Assembly: GCA_965216255.1 (NCBI GenBank)
Contig: OZ244148.1
Location: forward strand, 3,782,001 to 3,846,000
Direction: 5' to 3'
Length of the DNA stretch: 64,000 nt
From: G965216255 sp965216255
GTDB taxonomy: Bacteria > Bacteroidota > Rhodothermia > Rhodothermales > Bin80
Shown: positions 46,721-55,527 of the stretch, one piece after another
Numbering within the stretch: the first letter of the stretch is position 1
How the letters are laid out: each line of letters starts with the position of its first letter
Notes under the pieces: generated by a model
The model's database searches: none
Seen by the model: the letters and a program-made list of their open reading frames with translations, nothing else
Told to the model about the DNA's origin: nothing
Translations under genes and position numbers: made by a program

Positions 46721-48285
46721 CATGCAGGTCACCGAAGCTCCCCCACCTCTTCCGCGACGCTTGAGCTGCTCCGTGAGGAGCTGGTAGGCCTGCGCCAGGA
46801 GAACAGCCGGTCGCGCGGGAAAACAGCCGGTTACGCTAGGAGAACGCCGGTCAATGTCTGCGATTGGCGGAGCTTGAGTTTCAGTTGGCTGAACTCCGGC
46901 GTCTGGTTTTTGGTGCCAGGAGCGAGCGGTTTGTGCCGGAGCCGGACACGCAGCAGGCGGCGTTGTTTGAAGAGGCGGAGTGTGTGGCGCCATTGCCGCA
47001 GCCCGAGACCATCACGATAAAGCGGAGGCTGCCTGCTGCGAAGCGGGCTGCTGTACGCCAGGTGTTGCCTGCGCATCTGCGGCGCGAGGTGATTGTCATC
47101 AAGCCGGAAGAAGGCACGGCGCTTCTCAATCGGCAAGGAGGTGACGGAGACGCTGGATAAGAGGCAGCCAAGCTGAAGGTGATCCGGCGCGAGCGTCCCA
47201 AGTACGTGGACCCCGCCAATGAGGCCAGAGGCGTGATCATGGCAGAGCTGCCGCCGCGCCTGATTGACAAAGGGATGGCGGAGCCGGGGCTGTTGGTGCA
47301 TGTGACGATCGAGAAGTATTGCGATCATCTGCCTTTGTACCGGCAGCGCCAGCGTTTTCAGCGGGAAGGCGTAGCGCTATCGACCTCGACGCTGGCAGAC
47401 TGGATAGCCCAGACGGCGTGGCATCTTGGGCCGCTGGTCGAGGCGCTCAAAGAGGAGGTACTGGCAAGCGGGTATCTGCAGGTGGATGAGACAACGGTCC
47501 AGGTGCAGGATCACAGCAAGAAGGGCAAGACGCATCGCGGCTTCTACTGGGTTTATCACGCGCCGGAGTCGCAGCTTGTGGTAACGGACTATTACAAGGG
47601 CCGCTCGCGAGATGGGCCGGAGGCGTTCTTGCGCGGATATGCCGGAGCCTTGCAGACGCACGGGTATGCGGCCTACGATGCGTTCGAGCTTCAGAGGTCA
47701 GTCACGGCCTATGGGTGCATGGCGCATGCCCGCTGCAAGTTCTACGAGGCTCAAGGCAGCGAGCCGGATAAGGCTGGCTATGTGTTGGGGCAAATCAAGC
47801 TGTTGTACGACATCGAGCGCCTGTTGCGCGAGGAAGAGGCAAGTCCTGCTCGGCGGCGCCAGGAGCAGGCCCAGCCGGTACTGGATGGGCTGAAGCCGTG
47901 GTTTGAAGCCCATCCGGGGCTGCCGAGGAGTGTGTGGGGCAAGGCCGTTCGTTACATGCTAAACCGGTGGGAGAAGCTGACCCGTTTTGTGTCTGACGGC
48001 AGAATCGAGGTTAACACCAATCTGGTCGAGAATGCGATACGCCCGCTTGCCGTGGGACGCAAGAACTACCTGGTTGCGGGTTCGCATGCGGTAGCCCAGC
48101 GGGCAGCGGTGGTCTATCCTCTTCTCGGCACGTGCAAGTTGCATGGAGTAAATCCCCAAGCCTGGCTTGCCGACGTGCTGGAGCGCATTCCGACTCATCC
48201 TGCCAAGCGCGTGGCACGCCTCTTGCCCCATCGCTGGCAAGAGGCGCAGCAAGCTCCAGCATCGGCGGCTGTGCTGCAGCCATAA
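46721..48285 (+). pseudogene. IS66 transposase TnpC, multiply frameshifted
   Basis: N-terminal coil (LELLREELVGLRQEN) in one frame near 46760. A second segment (46864-47160) has ELRRLVFGARSERFVPEP. The join reading IGKEVTETLD uses a third frame near 47110-47160 and a stop at about 47158. The main DDE domain (47179-48285) is intact: VIRRERPKYVDP, LQVDETTVQVQD, TAYGCMAHARCKFYEA and the end NTNLVENAIRPLAVGRKNYL. At least three lesions, all in the N-terminal third. Confidence 0.8.
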
Positions 48286-48482
48286 GGCGAGCTGCTCCGG
48301 GTTGCAAAAGGCACCGGCGTATTCAGCGCGGACCGTGACTTTCCCCGGACACGCCCTCTCGTCTTGCCCATGGAATCGTCGTGAATTGTTCAAACACAAG
48401 ATTCCGACACCGACGCCACCTCACAAGATGGGGTTCACCGGATGCATACATTAATGTAACCAGTAGCCACGGGGTAGTTCCA

Positions 48483-48654
48483 TGTGTTCGACCAAAGGCT
48501 GCGGCAGTCGGGATGCGATTCTTATGATGGTTTACAGGCTATGCCGAGCGGCGGAGACAAGCTGGCGGAAGCTGTCAGGATCGAAACTGCTCCTACACGT
48601 GTTGGAGACTATCCCGCGGGAGCATAGCGTAGAGATCAACAGGCAGGCGGCCTA
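48483..48654 (+). pseudogene. IS256-family transposase, C-terminal remnant
   Basis: 57 codons ending in TAA: CSTKGCGSRDAILMMVYRL, then AAETSWRKLSGSKLLLHVLE. The TKGC-SR-x-MVYRL and WR-LxG spacing is the last segment of IS256-type transposases. Nothing else of the element is seen. The 233 bp after it to the ABC gene shows no gene. Confidence 0.55.
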
Positions 48655-48887
48655 ATACCCACTCCCCACCACGATGCGCCAGCGCCTTTCAGACCCAAAC
48701 TTTGACAGTACCTCTTCGCCGCTATCTTCATGCGCTACGAGTCCCGACTGAAGCCCGTTGAAGCTGTGCCCATGAAAGACATTGGCCAAAACCCTGAAAT
48801 ACGAAACCGATTCCCCTAAACCACTTACCATAAACGCTACAGCCAACGCTCCGCCCAACTTAGGAATGGGGCAATCCCGATCCAGCC

Positions 48888-49826
48888 ATGCCCGTCTTAC
48901 AGACCTTCAACCTGACCAAACGCTACGGGAGGCGCGCCGCGAAGTCCGTGCTGGCGGTGAACCAGGTCTCCTTCTCCGTGGACGAGGGCCAGGTCTTCGG
49001 GTTTTTGGGCCCCAACGGTAGCGGCAAGACTACGACCATCGGGATGGTGGTCGGCATCATCAACCCGACCGGCGGCAGCTTCCAACTCTTTGGGGCCTCC
49101 GACCCGAAGGACATTCTGGCGGCCCGCTCGCGGATCGGCGCCACGCTCGAGACCCCAAATTTCTACCCGTACATGAGCGGCCGCGATAACCTGCGCATCG
49201 CTGCCGCGCTGAAGGGGGTGGACCGTCCACGGATCGAGGAATGTCTGGAGTTGGTCGGTCTGGCCGACCGCGCGAAACACCGCTTCCGCACCTATTCGCT
49301 CGGCATGAAGCAGCGGCTTGCGCTCGCCGCCACCATGCTCAATGACCCTGAACTGCTCATTCTCGACGAGCCGGCCAACGGCCTCGACCCGCAGGGCATG
49401 CGCGAAATCCGCGAGATCATCCGCATTCTTGCTGGCCGCGGCAAGACGATCTTTCTGTCGAGCCACATGCTGTGGGAGGTGGAGCGCACCTGCTCCCACG
49501 TCGCGATCGTGCGCAGGGGAAGGATCGTGGCGCAGGGTGCCGTGGCGGACGTGGTGAGCGGGGGGACTTCGGCCTTGCTGCGCGCCGCCGACGTGGTCGC
49601 GCTGGTGGCCGCGCTGGAGAGATATCCGGAGGTGACTTCGGTTCGCCGCTCAGAGGAGGGGGTCATCGTCGGTCTGAGCAGCGGCGACTTCGCCAGCGTG
49701 AGCCGCTACCTGGCCGCGCAGGGGATCTACCTGTCGCATCTGGCACCGCACCGGCAGAGCCTGGAGGAAGTGTTCATGGACCTCACCAAGGGTGACTTCG
49801 ATTCGATGACGGAGATCGCATCATGA
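48888..49826 (+). CDS. ABC transporter ATP-binding protein
   Basis: 312 residues. Walker A GFLGPNGSGKTTTIGMV, signature YSLGMKQRLALAATML, Walker B LLILDEPANGLDPQGM, switch His in FLSSHMLWEVE. Close in layout to bacitracin/multidrug or gliding-type CcmA ATPases with an approximately 90-residue C-terminal extension. It overlaps the permease gene by four bases (ATGA). GC-rich third positions differ from the flanking genes, fitting an imported cargo. Confidence 0.88.
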   Translation: MPVLQTFNLTKRYGRRAAKSVLAVNQVSFSVDEGQVFGFLGPNGSGKTTTIGMVVGIINPTGGSFQLFGASDPKDILAARSRIGATLETPNFYPYMSGRDNLRIAAALKGVDRPRIEECLELVGLADRAKHRFRTYSLGMKQRLALAATMLNDPELLILDEPANGLDPQGMREIREIIRILAGRGKTIFLSSHMLWEVERTCSHVAIVRRGRIVAQGAVADVVSGGTSALLRAADVVALVAALERYPEVTSVRRSEEGVIVGLSSGDFASVSRYLAAQGIYLSHLAPHRQSLEEVFMDLTKGDFDSMTEIAS

Positions 49827-50647
49827 ACATCCCGAGTGTGCTGTTCCGGATCGAGGCGCTGAAGGCGGTAAGGCGGCGGGCCTTTTGGGTGACGCTCGGG
49901 GTTTTTGCTGCAATAATCGCGGGCGACGTCGTGAGCGCTGTGCAGGTCGCGAATGTGCGTGCCAACATTGCCTTCGCACTCCCGCAGTCCTGGCCAAACA
50001 TTCTCAAAATGCCGGCCTACCTCGGGCCTTTCTTCCTTGGGATGCTCTTGATTCTGCTTGTGGCGCCGGAGTTCTCGTGGCGCACCGGGCGCCAGAATGT
50101 GATCGACGGGCTCAGCAAGGAGCGCTTCTACGCGGGCAAGGTCCTCGTTTCCGCCGGGCTCGTCGCCCTCTTCCTGGTGCTCCCCGTGGTGATTGGAGGT
50201 GCCGGGACGGTCGTCAGCCCAAGCGAGAGTGGATCGCCACTTGTGCGACCAACGGACTTCAACTATATGATAGCCTACGGGCTGGTCCTGCTGATGTGGG
50301 GAAGCGCAGCGCTCATGCTGGCGTACCTGGTGAGGTCCACGGGGCCGGCGATGGGAGTCCTCCTGGTCTACGTGCTGATCGAGTCCTTCATCGGAGAGAT
50401 GCTGGAAAGAGCGAGCCCGGTGCTGGACAGGGTTGCCGACCACTTCCCGCTCGCGGTGCACGGTGCTCTTGGAGATCCCCTGGTCCACTACCCCGACCTG
50501 CTCGCCAGCGAGAACGCAATGCGCGCCGAGCGGGGCCGGGAGCCGCTGGAGTTCCTCGACGTCGAGAATCTGATCATTGCGGCTCTGGTTTACGCAGCCA
50601 TTTTCTTGGCGACCGGATTCCTGAGCATGCGTAAGCGCGACATGTAG
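49823..50647 (+). CDS. ABC-2 type permease
   Basis: 274 residues with about six membrane helices (FWVTLGVFAAIIAGDVVSAV, FFLGMLLILLVAP, VLVSAGLVALFLVLPVV, MIAYGLVLLMWGSAALMLAY, MGVLLVYVLIESFIG, IIAALVYAAIFLATGFL). ABC-2 family by fold and pairing. Together with the ATPase it should export a lipid, peptide or drug. Substrate unknown; no regulator or peptide gene beside it. Confidence 0.82.
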   Translation: MNIPSVLFRIEALKAVRRRAFWVTLGVFAAIIAGDVVSAVQVANVRANIAFALPQSWPNILKMPAYLGPFFLGMLLILLVAPEFSWRTGRQNVIDGLSKERFYAGKVLVSAGLVALFLVLPVVIGGAGTVVSPSESGSPLVRPTDFNYMIAYGLVLLMWGSAALMLAYLVRSTGPAMGVLLVYVLIESFIGEMLERASPVLDRVADHFPLAVHGALGDPLVHYPDLLASENAMRAERGREPLEFLDVENLIIAALVYAAIFLATGFLSMRKRDM

Positions 50648-50780
50648 CCACGCGGCAGTCTAGATCACCCTGGCGAGCATCGACACGACGGGGGGCTGTT
50701 TCAGATTACCTTCGGCAGCGCGAACAGCATCGGTGGCCGGCAGCCGAGCCGCTTGACAGCTCCGGCGATGCGGTGGCTAT

Positions 50781-50833
50781 AAGCGTAAACGTGGCAGGAT
50801 CTGTCTACCGTATAAAATTACACGTTTACGCTT
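50781..50833. repeat. 13-bp perfect inverted repeat ahead of tnpB
   Basis: AAGCGTAAACGTG at 50781-50793 and its exact complement at 50821-50833, with 27 bases between. It lies 28 bases before the TnpB start. Possible left-end structure of the IS or a terminator of the ABC operon (no U run). Confidence 0.55.
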
Positions 50834-50860
50834 GGTACCCAATGGGATTTATATAGATAA

Positions 50861-52095
50861 ATGAACGCGGAACAAAATATGTGCAAGTACGTGTACATAC
50901 CTGTGATACGCACCTACTCATACCGGTGCCAACGGGTGAGGAAGGCCCGGCGCGAAGCACTGGACGCGTTGTTTCGGTATCTGGTGTGGCTGCGCAATGA
51001 CGCAGTGGCCCACTGCCGCAACGAGGTTGCCGAAGGCGGCAAGACGCCTTCCACCTTTGATCTGTACAAGAGGCTTACGGCCATGTGTCAGGACAATGCG
51101 CATAATGCGGCGCAGCCTGTGCGCGCCCAGCGCAGCATGCTCCAGCGCGTCCGCGCCGCTTACGACAAGTTCTTTGGCGAAGGCTAGGGCAGGCCAAGAT
51201 TGAAGCCGGAAGTGCGATCCTTTGAACTCGAGGGCACCGTGCCGCGCAAGAACGGCCCCTACCATACGCTCCAGATAAAGGGCGTGGGCAAGCTGCGGTT
51301 CAAAGACAAGCGCGGCGTACTCTCCGGCGGCAACACCGTCCGGCTGGTCCGCATCCTGCGACACCCTTTAGGCACCGGCTTCAACGTGCAGCTTGTCGTG
51401 CAGCATAACATCGTGGTGGTCGCGACGGACACGCGCGAGGCCATACGTGTCGACGTGGGCGTAAAGGCCAACTGTTTGCTCTCTGACGGCGCGCAGTACG
51501 CGCCCTTGCGGTTGCCGGAGCGCAAACGCCTCCAGCAAGCCGTAAGCCGTGCCAAGCGCGGCAGCAAGACGCGCCGCAAAAAGAAGCTGGCCCTCACCCG
51601 CGAAAGCCGCAGGTTGGCCGTGCGCCGCCGCAGCGAAGTACACCGCATTACGACCGACATCGTGAAGATGCACTCCGCATGGATTGTCGTGAAAGACCTG
51701 AAACTCCAAGCGATGACGGCCCGTGGCGACTCTCGCAAACGTGGGCTGAACCGTTCTATGCGCGAGCAATGCCTCGGCATGCTCATGCAGCAACTCGTCT
51801 ACAAGGCTGAAAGCGCCGGAGGCGAGCTCGTGAAAGTAAAGCCGCATTATAGACGTGCAGCGCGTGCGGCGCTCTGGCAAAGGACCGGCTGACGCTGGCG
51901 GTCCGCACGTTCGTTTGTAGCGAGTGCGGGCACCGGCAGGACCGGGACGTTAATGCGGCCCGTAACATCCGTCTGAGGAGCATGGAGCTTTTCGGCAGGG
52001 CGGGAGGCCCTGCGTGTCGGACGGAGGCGGCTACGGCCGTAAACGTCGTGCCTCTGGCCGCGTCTAAGCGCGGCCAGAGGCACAGGATCGTGTAG
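50861..52095 (+). pseudogene. IS605/IS607-type TnpB (RNA-guided nuclease family), inactivated
   Basis: One frame from 50861 is interrupted by TAG at 51185-51187 (KFFGEG, stop, GRPRLKPEVRSFELEG) and then stays open to 51892. RuvC first Asp region: IRVDVGVKANCLLSDG. The strand that normally carries the catalytic Glu reads IVVKDLKLQAMTARG, with Lys in the Glu place. Near 51855 a frameshift follows KPHY. The shifted frame gives the zinc finger CSACGA ... CSECGHRQ and DRDVNAARNIRL, which holds the last Asp. Three independent defects. No tnpA of the Y1 or serine type is present. Confidence 0.78.
52051..52080 (+). ncRNA. Stem-loop at the TnpB 3' end (possible omega/re-RNA scaffold)
   Basis: CCTCTGGCCGCG (52051-52062) and CGCGGCCAGAGG (52069-52080) form a perfect 12-bp stem with a 6-base loop, overlapping the last codons of tnpB. 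Guide RNAs of TnpB proteins are transcribed from exactly this place. Assignment as the guide scaffold is inferred. Confidence 0.4.
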
Positions 52096-52132
52096 CTAGA
52101 TGATTCATTTATCTAAAACACTCTCTTGAAAG

Positions 52133-53137
52133 TTAAGAGGTAGGCACGGGTATCTGGTAGAATTTCGCGCCATCGAAGGGTGTGCCGTGTTTCAGCATGC
52201 CGTAGATGGCATGTAGCAGCTTCCGCATGACAGCCACCACAGCCACCATTGATTTCTTATCCTTGCCCAGGAGCTTCTCGTAGAAAGCTCCTACGTGGGG
52301 ATCGTGCTGAATCGCCACCTGGGCAGGCATGTAGAGGGCTCTGCGCAGGTGGGCATTACCCACCTTGGAGATGCGGCGCGGCCGTCGCACACATGTTCCG
52401 GACTCGTATTCGCGCACGTCAAGTCCGGCATATGCGACCCACTCACGCACCGTCAGGGCATCCGGCAGGCAGAGCAGCTCCGCCATCAGCTGGATGGCGC
52501 TGCGCTGGGCAATACCCTTGACGCTGGTTAGCAGTGCGTAGGCTTGCGCCAACGCGGGCATACTATCGATCAGGTGCCGGGCCTCCTTCTCCAGTTCGTC
52601 CATGCGCTCGTGGAGGTGCTCAATGTGCGCCACAATGTCACGCAGCACCACTTCGCTGGTGGTCATCGAAAACCGTGCGGCGTGCCGGCGGTTTTTGGCT
52701 GCGGTCAGGTCATCGACATAGGTGTGCAGACGGCGCGCGATCTGGCGCAGCTCGAGCGCCTCCTTCGACGGCGGTTGCCACGGCTCGAAGTCCATGCGCC
52801 AGGCATAGTCGCAGATCACGGCGGCGTCGACCTTGTCGGTCTTCGAGCGCTCCATTGTACAGCGCCGGTAGTCCTTGAGTGCACGAGGACCCATAACCAT
52901 GACTTCGATCCCGTCGGCCTTGTGCAGTGCCAGCGACAGATCCAAGCTGTATATGCCCGAGGCTTCCACGACGACGCGGACAGGGCCTTTGCCGAGCCAT
53001 CGGAGGAGTTTCCTGTGCCCCGTACGCGTGTTGGCGAACACGCGGTGGGCCAGATTGCCATTGGCCGTGCGTCGTACGACATCCACCTTGTCCTTGGCGG
53101 TATCGCAGCCGGCGCAGGTCACGAAAGGCTTGTGCAT
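52133..53137 (-). CDS. IS110-family transposase
   Basis: About 334 residues from ATG 53137, which has GGAG seven bases upstream; longer start 53221 is less likely. N-terminal DEDD (RuvC-like) domain: TCAGCDTAKDKVDVV (first Asp), VVVEASGIYSLDL (Glu), ERSKTDKVDAAVICDYA (Asps). C-terminal Tnp20 domain with KGIAQRSAIQLMAELL and the Ser region GNAHLRRALYMPA. No lesion seen. IS110 elements carry a bridge RNA in a non-coding end; the 5' flank 53138-53270 is a candidate place. Element ends not defined. Confidence 0.88.
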   Translation of the reverse strand: MHKPFVTCAGCDTAKDKVDVVRRTANGNLAHRVFANTRTGHRKLLRWLGKGPVRVVVEASGIYSLDLSLALHKADGIEVMVMGPRALKDYRRCTMERSKTDKVDAAVICDYAWRMDFEPWQPPSKEALELRQIARRLHTYVDDLTAAKNRRHAARFSMTTSEVVLRDIVAHIEHLHERMDELEKEARHLIDSMPALAQAYALLTSVKGIAQRSAIQLMAELLCLPDALTVREWVAYAGLDVREYESGTCVRRPRRISKVGNAHLRRALYMPAQVAIQHDPHVGAFYEKLLGKDKKSMVAVVAVMRKLLHAIYGMLKHGTPFDGAKFYQIPVPTS

Positions 53138-53272
53138 GGTGGGCTCCGTGTTTAAATTGAACAGTTGTAAGTGTCGGTTTCCCGTCCGGCAAGTGGCCTC
53201 ATTTAGCGGGCTGCTGCTCACGTACGTGCATTGTTTATACAGGCTCGGATGCTTCCTCTAGGAGGCGGGCTT

Positions 53273-53766
53273 GGCCTTGAACACTCCCCAGCATGCATGA
53301 GCGCGCCGGGCGGGGGGCTGCCACAGGCTCTGCCTTGAGGCGGCCTCATAATCTTGCAGCCTCTTGCCGACACGGGCAAGGTACGCCGTGCCGAGGCCTG
53401 CGCCACTCTGCGCCTATGGGTCTTAGTTCATATAGTGCGTAGTATCACCGAATCCGTTGCGGCAGGCAGAAACAGGTACGCGCACCGATCTGTGCGTACG
53501 TTGCCAGATGTGAACAGGTATATGCGGTACACCCGGCCGAATTGCGTTCCATCCCCCAAAGCGCGAAAACAGCCTCCAACCCCTGACAGCACGTGGGGAA
53601 CCGGAGGTTCAAACATCTAGTCGATCTCATGGCTAACTCAGCTGCGTTTATCGTAACACAGGCTCACCTGCACGCAGCCGTAACTACGGTGTACAGGCGG
53701 CCTTGAACACTCTCCGGCATTACTAAAGCCCCAGGCGGGAGGGCAGGCATATACCACAGGCTCCCC
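53273..53766. repeat. Two degenerate copies of a ~65-bp sequence upstream of the IS110
   Basis: Copy A at 53273-53334 and copy B at 53699-53766 both begin GGCCTTGAACACTC, then a CC.GCAT block, a G/C-rich centre and CCACAGGCTC. Same orientation, 426 bases apart. Nothing coding is recognised in 53222-53782. Confidence 0.4.
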
Positions 53767-53782
53767 TACGCAGTTGGCTGAC

Positions 53783-54478
53783 TTACCCGCGCACAGACCT
53801 CGTAAGTCCCCCGGCCTCTCCCAGAGACAAACTCTCAATAAGCGTCTCTAAACCTGGTTGTGGGTAGATACAATAAGTCCCTACCCAATATACTGGCAGC
53901 CAAGTCATGCTGCCAGGAGCACTGGTCACAGATCCTGTCGGCTTCCGACAGGATAGAGGAGGAGCACCTTGTGACGCTGGAGCCGGGAATCTCAGTTTCT
54001 GGGACGAACAAGCAGCGAAATACACGGCCCTATAGGGGTTATCAGTCCAATCAAGCAATCTCGTTGAAAGTCCGTGCAGCCGTGCTAGAGCCATGGTTTC
54101 AAGCAATTCATCCTGAGGCCAATACACGGGATTCCCGAGGTAGGAATCGAAACTGGCATGGTGCAAGTGATGGTTACGAAGAGTTGCTGGGCTGTTAGGG
54201 ACAGGAACGCCGGAAGCATCGCAACAGGCAACAAAGATCTCCAGCAACTGAAACTCCCCCCAGGCTTGTTTATTAGCCGTCCGCTCGGGTCCCAATATGC
54301 TTCCAAGCATATCGTATTCGTTTTTGTGCAAGATAGTTGGCATGAGCTGCCATGCGGCATCTGCATGGCCCCGGTACAGGACCTCGTTTGGCAACTCCGG
54401 AGGCCGGAGAGTGGGGCTGAGCCGATCCCATAGCTTGTCAGCAGTCTCAAAGTGTTCTTCAGAAACGGAGCAATCCAT
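53783..54478 (-). CDS. FRG-domain protein, 3' end probably altered
   Basis: 231 residues. FRG core: VLYRGHADAAWQLMPTILH (about residue 34) and LARLHGLSTRLLDWTDNPYR, AVYFAAC (about 130-155). FRG domains (named for a conserved Phe-Arg-Gly-like triad) occur in bacterial and phage proteins of unknown activity, some near defence genes. After YFAACSS the sequence becomes Pro/Ser-rich and unlike the family. It overlies hairpins at 53895-53914 and 53932-53954, so the true gene may be frameshifted or truncated there. Confidence 0.6.
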   Translation of the reverse strand: MDCSVSEEHFETADKLWDRLSPTLRPPELPNEVLYRGHADAAWQLMPTILHKNEYDMLGSILGPERTANKQAWGEFQLLEIFVACCDASGVPVPNSPATLRNHHLHHASFDSYLGNPVYWPQDELLETMALARLHGLSTRLLDWTDNPYRAVYFAACSSQKLRFPAPASQGAPPLSCRKPTGSVTSAPGSMTWLPVYWVGTYCIYPQPGLETLIESLSLGEAGGLTRSVRG

Positions 54479-54898
54479 AGGGGCTGAGGCTATGTCCCAT
54501 AAGGTTCATTCATGCCATAACCCGTCCACTAGGGCCGGTTTTGCAAGCTCGTGAAAAGGGGTGAGTCGGAACATAATGTCCGGCCCCACGTGGGCGGGGT
54601 GGACAGAGGAACAGAGGAACAGAGGGAGAAAATGGCTGCCGCTACCGGCCGGAATCTCGGCCCTGACGGCATGTGACAAGGGGTCACACTTTGTCTCGTA
54701 AACTATTGTTTTTAAAGGCCGGTTTCCAATTACTACCCCTACAAGGGGGGGGGTGAGGGGTGGCGGGGCGTGCGGCCTGGGGGCCGTTCCGCGCCGCCCC
54801 GTACCGACAAAATCAACACATGCCGCGCCGCCGTTTTCGCGCTATACCGTGGCGCGGTACAATGCCGAAAACCAAACCGCCCGGAGGGGCACGGACCA
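54479..54898. other. Intergenic, 420 bp, with short repeats
   Basis: A triple 9-base repeat (ACAGAGGAA x2 then ACAGAGGGA) lies around 54603-54630. A run of nine G follows at about 54746-54754, and the area up to 54790 is G-rich. No gene is recognised. The leader of the next small gene starts at 54870. Confidence 0.45.
54870..54890 (+). promoter_or_regulatory. Leader box A of the small-gene pair
   Basis: AACCAAACCGCCCGGAGGGG plus C lies 8 bases before ATG 54899 and contains the Shine-Dalgarno run. A near-identical box is at 55066-55087 ahead of the next gene. Confidence 0.5.
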
Positions 54899-55057
54899 AT
54901 GACCTACATTGACGGCATATCGCTAGCGGCCCTGGTTGCGGTGCTGGCGTTCCTATGGAAGCTGCATATGGACGTGGGCGTGCTTGGTGAACGCCTTGCC
55001 CGCATCGAGGGGTGGATCGAGGGGAGGTTTGCGCGCCCGGACGGCGGCGCGGAATGA
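54899..55057 (+). CDS. Small single-pass membrane protein, 52 residues
   Basis: MTYIDGISLAALVAVLAFLW gives one membrane helix, then a short charged helix (GVLGERLARIEGWIEGRF). GGAGGGG precedes ATG 54899 by about 10 bases, which decides this start over the longer upstream frame. Layout is like phage or plasmid holin-type and accessory membrane proteins but no family is recognised. First of a pair with the gene at 55095. Confidence 0.55.
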   Translation: MTYIDGISLAALVAVLAFLWKLHMDVGVLGERLARIEGWIEGRFARPDGGAE

Positions 55058-55065
55058 TTGACCGC

Positions 55066-55087
55066 AACCAGACCGCCCCGGAGGGGC
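55066..55087 (+). promoter_or_regulatory. Leader box B of the small-gene pair
   Basis: AACCAGACCGCCCCGGAGGG plus GC differs from box A by two changes. GCCCC-GGA-GGGGC can fold on itself and would bury the Shine-Dalgarno sequence of the GTG start at 55095. Confidence 0.5.
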
Positions 55088-55094
55088 CGCATAC

Positions 55095-55454
55095 GTGAAA
55101 GAGTCGATCAATGCTCTCCTGCATAGGCAGGCCGCTCTTGCCCGGCGAATCCGCAGGGCGGCGGTTACATTTGAAGGCCCGGATGAAGTTGCCGATGCTC
55201 TCGGCGAGGCTGCGCATGCGGCAAGCCTTGCGGTGCTGCGCATCGAACAGGTGGTGGAGCACGTGGACATGGGCGCCCCCCTGCCTACGGACGTGCTCGG
55301 CGCCAGGGGCCGTTGTTACGACGGCAGCCTGATCCCTGCGGATTTCGGTGCGGACTATAGCGGGCTGGCCGAGGTCGACATACCGGCAATGCGGGCGCTG
55401 GCGTTTGCGCCACGGGAGCCGGTGATCTTACCCCGTACGCTGCCGGAATGCTAG
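55095..55454 (+). CDS. Hypothetical protein, 119 residues
   Basis: GTG start with GGAGGGG 8-14 bases upstream. N-terminal half helical (INALLHRQAALARRIRRAAV, DALGEAAHAASLAVLRIEQV), C-terminal half with PTDVLGARGRCYDGSLIPAD. No known domain. Coupled by position to the small membrane protein before it. Confidence 0.55.
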   Translation: MKESINALLHRQAALARRIRRAAVTFEGPDEVADALGEAAHAASLAVLRIEQVVEHVDMGAPLPTDVLGARGRCYDGSLIPADFGADYSGLAEVDIPAMRALAFAPREPVILPRTLPEC

Positions 55455-55527
55455 GCCGGACCGGAGGTTATTTATGTAACGGGTGTATCGGAACGGATAC
55501 AGGATCTCTCGATCCACAATTTGGCTG

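Larger units (their letters stand above)
45947..48449 (+). mobile_element. IS66-family insertion sequence (tnpA, tnpB, broken tnpC)
   Basis: Left end GTAAGCGTCCGGTGAACC. The right end at 48430-48449 reads on the minus strand as GTATGCATCCGGTGAACCCC, so the inner terminus has diverged at two places. Three genes in the usual order with overlapping tnpA/tnpB. tnpC is multiply frameshifted, so this copy cannot move itself. Confidence 0.8.
50854..52115. repeat. 12-bp inverted repeat flanking the TnpB gene
   Basis: TAGATAAATGAA at 50854-50865 and its exact complement TTCATTTATCTA at 52104-52115. The TnpB ATG lies inside the left copy. Ends of IS200/IS605-type elements do not normally carry such perfect terminal repeats. 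Confidence 0.5.

Noticed and set aside
54603..54630. ACAGAGGAA triple repeat considered as a CRISPR-like or origin iteron array
   Set aside because: Only three short units with no spacers and no replication gene nearby.
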